DNA of 64,000 bases from Streptomyces hygroscopicus (GTDB taxonomy: Bacteria > Actinomycetota > Actinomycetes > Streptomycetales > Streptomycetaceae), in the NCBI GenBank assembly GCA_002021875.1, contig CP018627.1, forward strand, positions 6,386,001 through 6,450,000, read 5' to 3'. The notes under the pieces are model-generated. The model was not told the origin of the DNA. It did not search any database and saw only the letters and a list, made by a program, of their open reading frames with translations. Made by a program: the position numbers and the translations under genes. Position 1 is the stretch's first letter. Each line of letters opens with the position of its first letter. Below are positions 58,401 through 64,000 of the stretch, in pieces.

Positions 58401-58781
58401 CACCAGCCGCAGACCGTCCGCGCCGACCATGGTCCAGCGGCGGTCCAGCGGACCGGAGGGGCCGATGAGCGCGGCGAGCGGCCCGAGGAGCACCGCGCCG
58501 AACAGCACGGTCGCCAGGAGCCGTATGCCCAGCACCACCGCGACCGCGAAGGCCGCGCCGCGATACCCGCCGCCGAAGGAGTCGGCGGCCACGGACGCCT
58601 GCAGCGTCAGCAGCACCAGCACCAGCACGGCGAGCGCGTCCCCCGCGCCGCCGACGAGTTGGGCGCTCCAGAGCCGTCGCAGCGGCTGATAGCGCAGCAG
58701 GGCTCGTACGGCCCGCTCGCGGGAGTCCGCGGCAAGGGCACCGGAAGTGGCGGTCACGTCCGTTGGCTGCTCTCGCGTCAT
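55452..58781 (-). CDS. tmk: Giant fusion: MFS-like membrane domain, thymidylate kinase, coiled coil
   Basis: An 1109-residue protein. Residues about 30-480 are MFS-like with about eleven to twelve helices. Thymidylate kinase follows (about 510-715): P-loop IEGGDGSGKSTQVEAL, TREPG, DRYIDSSVAYQGAGR and the DVSPETARERF lid region; it makes dTDP from dTMP. Then a highly charged Glu/Arg/Ala coiled coil (about 725-870) and a disordered tail with four TAVLPPV-type repeats. This large form is known from Streptomyces (large Tmk next to topA). The membrane part would fix dTDP synthesis at the membrane; its transport substrate is unknown. Confidence 0.88.
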   Translation of the reverse strand: MTREQPTDVTATSGALAADSRERAVRALLRYQPLRRLWSAQLVGGAGDALAVLVLVLLTLQASVAADSFGGGYRGAAFAVAVVLGIRLLATVLFGAVLLGPLAALIGPSGPLDRRWTMVGADGLRLVLLLIAPLWIDWAPADAVAWLLITTFVVGVAERFWTVAKDGAAPSLLPAPPAEGAAVRPLPDHLDALRRLSLRTNFLTLPIAAAGLLVVTLIGRLLGTGVEWFHTHQAALGSYVGAGLFAASISILTFLELPGGQTSRTRSPLEGLRRPRAASGTGADKGRTGAVPLLVLACAGVAGAIAAAVGVAPLQAMDLGGGPVAFALLALVLAGGPALGIRWAPKVLPGLSRRRLLALTVALTGLALLTVGLVHDTTTVVLIALVAGVLAGIAAHTGHALLDQESEEARRPRMTAHLQAVVRVSVGFGAVVAPLLAAVIGPHRLGSGDFVFAHGGAAFTLMLVGALLLPVAALVLGRTDDRQGVPLRRDLREALLGGGGADEGPTATGFFIAIEGGDGSGKSTQVEALAEWIRAKGHEVVVTREPGATAIGKRLRSILLDVSSAGISHRAEALLYAADRAEHVDTVVRPALERGAVVISDRYIDSSVAYQGAGRDLAATEIARISRWATNGLVPHLTVLLDVSPETARERFTEAPDRLESEPAEFHQRVRSGFLALAAADPARYLVVDAGQLPEAVTSVVRHRLDQMLPLSEAEVKAQEEARKAAEEEARRRAEEEAARKAEEERLERERQEALAKARAEEEERKRRELEEARQREAERQAEAARQRAEDARRRAEEDRKRIEAEDRARAADEERRRLEAEAEALRRAEADARRQEEQRKAEEALLRAEQARLAADAADAAASSGAEAPTVETETPAPPPHDADGSRGAGGSQDTGGARDAAGRASDDPDSTKTVQTPRFDPWAEYVGDGGSGRPAAGPDADETTVLPPVPQNGPDVGDTAVLPPVRPQDGPGRRGGPDAEETAVLPQPPAEPPMSAAEETAVLPPVRDERSADPADRVPPWLFRPDEGQEQAQSQGEGNERTREMPLYGHGPGQGQGHDQGQAQGGAESPRPRRRRPEWAEETPLDDLPSLADELLGPRDDEDGRRR

Positions 58782-58807
58782 CCCGCCAGCCTATCCGGAT
58801 CACATGA

Positions 58808-58851
58808 ATCCACGGCCCCCCGGCCGAACAAACGGGCGGTGAGCCGTGGAT
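58808..58851 (-). terminator. Weak hairpin after topA
   Basis: ATCCACGGC (58808-58816) pairs with GCCGTGGAT (58843-58851) across a 26-nt loop, 34 bp from the topA stop. Confidence 0.45.
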
Positions 58852-58884
58852 GGCGCGGGGATTGCTCCGCCTTGCTCCGCTTTC

Positions 58885-61722
58885 CTACTCGGCGTTGGCC
58901 GACGACTTCTTGGCCGCTGCCGTCTTCTTGGCGGCGGTCTTCGCGGTCGTCTTCTTGGCGGTCGTCTTCTTCGCCGCGGTCTTCTTGGCGGCCGTCTTGG
59001 TCGCCGTCGTCTTCTTGGCCGCGGTCTTCTTCGCCGCCGTCTTCTTGGCGGTCTTCTTGGCCGGGCCCTTGGCGCGCTTCTCGGCGAGCAGCTCGAAGCC
59101 GCGCTCGGGCGTGATGGTCTCCACATCGTCGTCGCGGCGCAGCGTCGCGTTGGTCTCGCCGTCCGTGACGTACGGGCCGAAGCGGCCGTCCTTCACCACC
59201 ACGGGCCGCTCGCTGACCGGGTCGGTGCCCAGCTCCTTCAGCGGCGGCTTGGCCGCGGCCCGGCCACGCTGCTTGGGCTGGGCGTAGATCGCCAGCGCCT
59301 GCTCGAGCGTGATGGTGAAGAGCTGCTCCTCGCTCTCCAGCGACCGCGAGTCCGTGCCCTTCTTCAGGTACGGGCCGTAGCGGCCGTTCTGCGCGGTGAT
59401 CTCCACACCCTCGGGGTCGGCGCCGACCACACGCGGCAGCGACATCAGCTTGAGCGCGTCCTCCAGGGTCACCGTGTCCAGGGACATCGACTTGAGGAGG
59501 GACGCGGTGCGCGGCTTGACGGCGTTCTTACCGGTCTTGGGAGTGTCCTCGGGGAGCACCTCGGTGACATACGGGCCGTAGCGGCCGTCCTTGGCCACGA
59601 TCTGGCGACCGGTCTCGGGGTCGGGGCCCAGCTCGAACTCACCGCTCGGCTTGGCGAACAGCTCCTCCGCGTACGCCACGGTCAGCTCGTCCGGCGGCAT
59701 GTCGTCGGGGACGTCGGCGCGCCGGCCGGTGCCGCCCTCGATCTCCGTCGGGCGCTCGACGTACGGCCCGTAGCGGCCGACGCGCAGCACGATGCCGTCG
59801 CCCACGGGGAAGGACGAGATCTCCCGGGCGTCGATCGCGCCCAGGTCGGTGACCAGCTCCTTGAGGCCGCCGAGGTGGTCGCCGTCGCCGTTCCCGGCCT
59901 CGGCGGCGCCGGCCTGCGCGCCCTCGCCGAAGTAGAAGCGCTTCAGCCACGGCACGGCCTCGGCCTCGCCGCGCGCGATGCGGTCGAGATCGTCCTCCAT
60001 CTTGGCGGTGAAGTCGTAGTCGACCAGCCGGCCGAAGTGCTTCTCCAGCAGGTTGACCACGGCGAAGCTCAGGAAGGAGGGCACGAGCGCGGTGCCCTTC
60101 TTGAAGACATAGCCGCGGTCGAGGATGGTGCCCAGGATCGTGGCGTAGGTCGAGGGGCGGCCGATCTCGCGCTCTTCGAGCTCCTTGACCAGCGACGCCT
60201 CGGTGTAGCGGGCCGGGGGCTTGGTCGCGTGGCCGTCGGCGGTGATCTCCTGGGCGGTGAGCCGGTCGCCCTCGGTGACCTGCGGCAGCCGGCGCTCGCG
60301 GTCGTCGAGCTCGGCGTTCGGGTCGTCGGCGCCCTCCACGTAGGCCTTCATGAAGCCGTGGAAGGTGATCGTCTTACCGGAGGCGGAGAACTCGGCGTCC
60401 CGGCCGTCGCTCGCCTGCCCGGCGATCTTGACGGTGACCGAGTTGCCGATCGCGTCCTTCATCTGGGAGGCGACGGTCCGCTTCCAGATCAGCTCGTAGA
60501 GCCGGAACTGGTCGCCGGTAAGGCGGGTCTCCGCCGGGGTGCGGAAGCGGTCTCCCGAGGGGCGGATGGCCTCGTGCGCCTCCTGGGCGTTCTTGACCTT
60601 GCCCGCGTAGGTGCGCGGCTTGTCGGGCAGATAGTCGGCGCCGTACAGCTGCGTGACCTGCGCCCGGGCCGCCGTGACCGCCGTGTCCGACAGGACGGTG
60701 GAGTCCGTACGCATATAGGTGATGTAGCCGTTCTCATACAGCTTCTGCGCGACCTGCATGGTGGCCTTGGCCCCGAAGCCCAGCTTGCGGCTGGCCTCCT
60801 GCTGCAGGGTCGTCGTACGGAACGGCGCGTACGGCGAGCGGCGGTACGGCTTGGACTCGACCGAGCGCACCGTGAAGGCGGTGTCGGCGAGAGCCGTGGC
60901 CAGGGAGCGGGCGCCGGCCTCGTCCAGCTGCAGGACGTTGACGCCGTCCTTGAGCTGCCCGAGCGAGGTGAAATCGCGCCCCTGGGCGACCCGGAGGCCG
61001 TCGACGGCCGTAAGGCGGGCACCGAAGGTGCCGGGGTCGCTGACGTCACCGGCCCGGCCGGTGGCGAAGGTGCCGGTGAGGTCCCAGTACTCGGCGGAGC
61101 GGAAGGCGATGCGCTCGCGCTCGCGCTCGACGACGAGACGGGTGGCGACGGACTGGACCCGGCCCGCGGACAGGCCGCGCATGACCTTCTTCCACAGGAC
61201 CGGCGAGACCTCGTAGCCGTAGAGGCGGTCGAGGATGCGGCGGGTCTCCTGGGCATCGACCAGGCGCTGGTTCAGCTCGCGCGGGTTGGCCACGGCGGCC
61301 CGGATGGCGTCCTTGGTGATCTCGTGGAAGACCATCCGGCGCACCGGGACCTTGGGCTTGAGGACCTCCTGGAGGTGCCAGGCGATGGCCTCGCCCTCGC
61401 GGTCCTCATCGGTGGCCAGGAAGAGCTCGTCGGAGTCGGCGAGCAGCTCCTTGAGCTTCTTGACCTGGCTCTTCTTGTCGGAGTTGACCACGTAGACGGG
61501 CTGGAAGTCGTGCTCGACGTCCACGCCGAGCCGCCGGACCTCGCCGGTGTACTTGTCGGGGACCTCGGCCGCACCGTTCGGCAGGTCCCGGATGTGCCCG
61601 ACGCTGGCCTCGACCACGTAGCCCGGGCCGAGGTAGCCCTTAATCGTCTTCGCCTTGGCAGGCGACTCGACGATGACGAGTCGGCGGCCGCCCTGTGCGG
61701 TCTCGCTGGTGGTCGGGGACAA
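58885..61722 (-). CDS. topA: DNA topoisomerase I with Lys-rich C-terminal tail
   Basis: A 945-residue type IA topoisomerase relaxing negative supercoils. Toprim LVIVESPAKAKTIKGYLG at the start, LATDEDREGEAIAWHL, catalytic Tyr in GYITYMRTDSTVLS, and several C-terminal repeat domains each marked by DGRYGPYV-type motifs in place of zinc fingers. The last 64 residues are KKTAAKKT-like repeats that in actinobacterial TopA raise DNA binding and processivity. TTG 61722 is preceded by GGAGAGAAG, as is usual for Streptomyces topA. Confidence 0.95.
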   Translation of the reverse strand: MSPTTSETAQGGRRLVIVESPAKAKTIKGYLGPGYVVEASVGHIRDLPNGAAEVPDKYTGEVRRLGVDVEHDFQPVYVVNSDKKSQVKKLKELLADSDELFLATDEDREGEAIAWHLQEVLKPKVPVRRMVFHEITKDAIRAAVANPRELNQRLVDAQETRRILDRLYGYEVSPVLWKKVMRGLSAGRVQSVATRLVVERERERIAFRSAEYWDLTGTFATGRAGDVSDPGTFGARLTAVDGLRVAQGRDFTSLGQLKDGVNVLQLDEAGARSLATALADTAFTVRSVESKPYRRSPYAPFRTTTLQQEASRKLGFGAKATMQVAQKLYENGYITYMRTDSTVLSDTAVTAARAQVTQLYGADYLPDKPRTYAGKVKNAQEAHEAIRPSGDRFRTPAETRLTGDQFRLYELIWKRTVASQMKDAIGNSVTVKIAGQASDGRDAEFSASGKTITFHGFMKAYVEGADDPNAELDDRERRLPQVTEGDRLTAQEITADGHATKPPARYTEASLVKELEEREIGRPSTYATILGTILDRGYVFKKGTALVPSFLSFAVVNLLEKHFGRLVDYDFTAKMEDDLDRIARGEAEAVPWLKRFYFGEGAQAGAAEAGNGDGDHLGGLKELVTDLGAIDAREISSFPVGDGIVLRVGRYGPYVERPTEIEGGTGRRADVPDDMPPDELTVAYAEELFAKPSGEFELGPDPETGRQIVAKDGRYGPYVTEVLPEDTPKTGKNAVKPRTASLLKSMSLDTVTLEDALKLMSLPRVVGADPEGVEITAQNGRYGPYLKKGTDSRSLESEEQLFTITLEQALAIYAQPKQRGRAAAKPPLKELGTDPVSERPVVVKDGRFGPYVTDGETNATLRRDDDVETITPERGFELLAEKRAKGPAKKTAKKTAAKKTAAKKTTATKTAAKKTAAKKTTAKKTTAKTAAKKTAAAKKSSANAE

Positions 61723-61933
61723 CTTGGCTCTTCTCTCCGGTCGACGCTCGGTGAACGGGCAGTGCCGCGTGGGTAACGCTCACACGGCCTCCCTCTACGG
61801 TGACGCTGCGGAGTGTGACGGTACATCCCGCCCCCGTGTCAAACGGAAAAAGGCCGCAACGCCACTCGAACGGTAACCCGACAACCGACCTGTCTGCCGC
61901 CCGGACCGGTACGAGGCAGCGCGGAAGGCCCTG

Positions 61934-62131
61934 TCAGGCGTAACCGAGACACCAGATTCCGCCGCCAAGGGCGGCGACGCCGAAGAAAAGGGAGAGCGCC
62001 GCGGAAGCGACAGGACTCACACCATGTGCCACCGGTGCGCGCAGCCTCAGGCGCGCCGCCGTCCACAGCAGCAGCGCGGCGCCGAACAACACGAATGCCG
62101 TTCCGGCGAAGATCGCAGGTCCGCTCTCCAT
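61934..62131 (-). CDS. Small two-helix membrane protein
   Basis: A 65-residue protein with two membrane helices (FAGTAFVLFGAALLLWTA and AALSLFFGVAALGGGIWCL) split by a basic loop. Not recognised. It stands between topA and the methyltransferase on the same strand. No strong ribosome site precedes ATG 62131. Confidence 0.5.
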   Translation of the reverse strand: MESGPAIFAGTAFVLFGAALLLWTAARLRLRAPVAHGVSPVASAALSLFFGVAALGGGIWCLGYA

Positions 62132-62402
62132 GACGGGAGCGTGACACGCACGGGAGGCGTGAGCGCGAACCCCGGGTGAACAGCGCGGGTCGCCTCGTGC
62201 GGCCCGTCCGTACGCCGTCGGCGCCCATCCCGGCCCGACGCCCGCGTATCCGCCGCGAACCGCCCGTCCGCGCCTATCTGCGACCGTCCGCGCCTGTCCG
62301 GGGGGCCTCTTCTGCGCTCCGGCGGCAGCTTTCTGCCATACGGGGGCGCGGGGGAGGGCGCTGTACCACCGGCGTGCGCCCCCAGCACCCGCCCGGCACG
62401 CT

Positions 62403-63977
62403 CTATCGCGCCTCTATGCCGTCGTCATCGACCGGCCGCAGAAAGCCCTGCTCGATCAGGAGCCGGATGGACTGCGGGGTGCGGTCGCGCAGCACCACTT
62501 GGTCCTCCCCGAGCAGCTGGGCGATGGCGTCCAGGATCCGGCCCGCGCTCAGTGTGCCGTCGCACACACCCGCGAAGCCCGCCCCGACCGTGTCCACCGT
62601 CGTCGCCCGCCGCATCCCCCGGTACTGCCTGAGCACCACATGCTCGGGGTCCTCGGCCCCGGGCGGGCCCACCTGCTCCTGGACGACCTCGTCCGCCAGC
62701 CGGAAGCGGGTGGTCAGCAGCGCCGCGTCGTCATGCGTGCGCAGGAAGTCCTGCCGGTCGAAGTGGGCCATGGCCTCGCCCCCCAGCGGCTGCTCGACCG
62801 GATGGGGCCACTCCTCCACGGTCACCGAGGGCCGGTCGGCGCCGGACTTGCGCAGGGTGATCCAGCCGAAGCCGACGGCCTTGGTCTTCCGCGCCTCGAA
62901 CTCGTCCAGCCACGCGTCGTAGCGCGCCGCGTACGCCTCGGGGCCGGCCAGATGCTCACCGGCGTCGCGCAGCCACAGCTCGGTGTACTGGCTGACGTCC
63001 TGCACCTCGCGCTGCACGATCCACGCGTCACAGCCGGACGGGACCCAGGAGGCCACCCGCTCGCGCCAGTCCTCCCCCTCGATGTGCTGCCAGTTCGCCA
63101 GCAGCTGACACCAGCCGCCGTCGGCGAGGTGCCCGGCGGACTCCTGGACGAGGGTGCGGCACAGGTCGTCCCCGGACATCCCGCCCTCCCGGTAGACCAG
63201 CTCGCTGCCCTCCGGGGAGCGGGGGGAGATCACAAAGGGCGGGTTGGAGACGATCAGGTCGTACCTCTCGTCCCGGACCGGCTCGAACAGCGATCCCTCC
63301 CGCAGATCCGGCTCCGGCGCCCCGGACAGGGCGAGGGTCAGCCGGGCGATCGCCAGGGCGCGCGGATTGCGGTCCGTGGCAGTGACGCGGGTGGCGTGGC
63401 GGCCCGCGTGCAGCGCCTGGATACCGGAGCCGGTGCCGAGGTCCAGGACCCGGCCCACGGGCGCGGGCACGGTGAGACCGGCGAGCGTGGTGGACGCGCC
63501 GCCGACCCCGAGGACGAGCCGGGAGCGGTCCTCACGGCCGCGCGCGCCGCCCGGGCCGCCGATCCCTCCGGCGCCGCCGACCGCGCAGCCCAGGTCGGAG
63601 ACGATCCACCAGTCCTGGCCCTCGGGGCCGCCGTAAGGCCGCACATCCACGCTCGCGCGCACCTCGTCGCCCTCGCGCACCAGCCAGCCGTCGGCGAGGC
63701 AGTCCTCGGCCGGCAGGGCCGCGGCCGCCCGCCCGTACGCCACGGGCCGCTGCAGCAGAAAGAGCCGCACCAGGGTCTCCAGCGGGCTGCTCTCGCCCCG
63801 GGTGGCGCGCAGCGCCGGGACGGTCTCGCCGCGCGCCAGGGCCGCGTAGGCGGACGGGCCGAGCAGATCCAGCAGACCATCGGCGGTGAATGAGGCTGCC
63901 GACAGCGCCTCACGAAGGCGGGCGGTGCGCTCAGGGTCGGCGACGGGAACACGGAACGGAGGCTGGTGCGTACTCAC
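62403..63977 (-). CDS. HemK-like class I SAM methyltransferase
   Basis: A 524-residue cytoplasmic enzyme. N-terminal helical domain (about 1-115), SAM-binding core with motif I VLDLGTGSGIQAL (about 183-195), VTATDRN and the NPPF motif typical of N5-glutamine and base N-methyltransferases, then a long C-terminal domain (about 350-520) seen in this actinobacterial group. A Gly-rich insert (VGGAGGIGGPGGARG) precedes the core. GTG 63977. Substrate not proven; release factors or rRNA are possible. Confidence 0.82.
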   Translation of the reverse strand: MSTHQPPFRVPVADPERTARLREALSAASFTADGLLDLLGPSAYAALARGETVPALRATRGESSPLETLVRLFLLQRPVAYGRAAAALPAEDCLADGWLVREGDEVRASVDVRPYGGPEGQDWWIVSDLGCAVGGAGGIGGPGGARGREDRSRLVLGVGGASTTLAGLTVPAPVGRVLDLGTGSGIQALHAGRHATRVTATDRNPRALAIARLTLALSGAPEPDLREGSLFEPVRDERYDLIVSNPPFVISPRSPEGSELVYREGGMSGDDLCRTLVQESAGHLADGGWCQLLANWQHIEGEDWRERVASWVPSGCDAWIVQREVQDVSQYTELWLRDAGEHLAGPEAYAARYDAWLDEFEARKTKAVGFGWITLRKSGADRPSVTVEEWPHPVEQPLGGEAMAHFDRQDFLRTHDDAALLTTRFRLADEVVQEQVGPPGAEDPEHVVLRQYRGMRRATTVDTVGAGFAGVCDGTLSAGRILDAIAQLLGEDQVVLRDRTPQSIRLLIEQGFLRPVDDDGIEAR

Positions 63978-64000
63978 GCCCCCATTGTCGGGGCAATGAC

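Overview
The base composition (about 70% GC in most genes), GTG/TTG starts, stop/start overlaps of the ATGA/GTGA type, and a topA-tmk-holB block all point to a Streptomyces-like actinomycete chromosome. The window holds about 39 kb of chromosome split by a roughly 25-kb integrated mobile element.

Left chromosome (1-27120). The window opens with the start of lspA (signal peptidase II). Positions 0.6-19.5 kb look like one theme: building and trimming a surface beta-glucan. A GT2 synthase with the processive DxD/TED/QxxRW motifs sits with a GtrA-like protein, a GT39-type membrane glycosyltransferase and an acidic-tailed Ig-like membrane protein. Around it lie three unrelated cellulase folds (GH5, GH6, GH8), a subtilase that has lost its catalytic Asp and Ser, a PAP2 phosphatase, a degenerate polyprenyl synthase, and a large two-component block (receiver-PAS-PAS-kinase, two NarL-type regulators, a GAF-GAF kinase). 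From 19.3 to 26.9 kb are stress/housekeeping genes: PRC-barrel protein, small membrane proteins (one behind a sigma-B-type promoter), a SigB/F-type sigma factor, MFS exporter with divergent ArsR regulator, DUF4232 lipoprotein, a NarL two-component pair and an alpha/beta-hydrolase lipoprotein.

Integrated element (27126-52081). A 44-bp direct repeat of the tRNA-Thr(CGT) 3' end bounds a pSAM2-like AICE (actinomycete integrative and conjugative element). Its backbone reads: GntR regulator with two winged helices, HD hydrolase, NUDIX (Pif-like), XRE regulator, spread genes, FtsK/TraB translocase followed by a candidate clt (7 short direct repeats), kinase-like P-loop protein, two tandem small cytosine-5 methyltransferases, prim-pol, P-loop helicase, an iteron-rich candidate origin, Xis and integrase. 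Cargo sits at both ends. The left end carries an NB-ARC/TPR STAND ATPase and a small adaptor that share a 13-residue motif, plus a GHKL ATPase fused to a PD-(D/E)XK nuclease (AT-richer, so recently acquired). The right end, between int and attR, carries a membrane-anchored helical protein.

Right chromosome (52036-64000). The intact tRNA-Thr is followed by a secreted tripeptidyl-aminopeptidase-like hydrolase, holB, a giant membrane-protein/thymidylate-kinase/coiled-coil fusion, topA with a lysine-rich tail, a small membrane protein and a HemK-like methyltransferase. The most attractive undescribed systems are the NB-ARC/adaptor pair with its GHKL-nuclease neighbour in the AICE, and the glucan locus with its dead subtilase and oppositely charged cytoplasmic tails.
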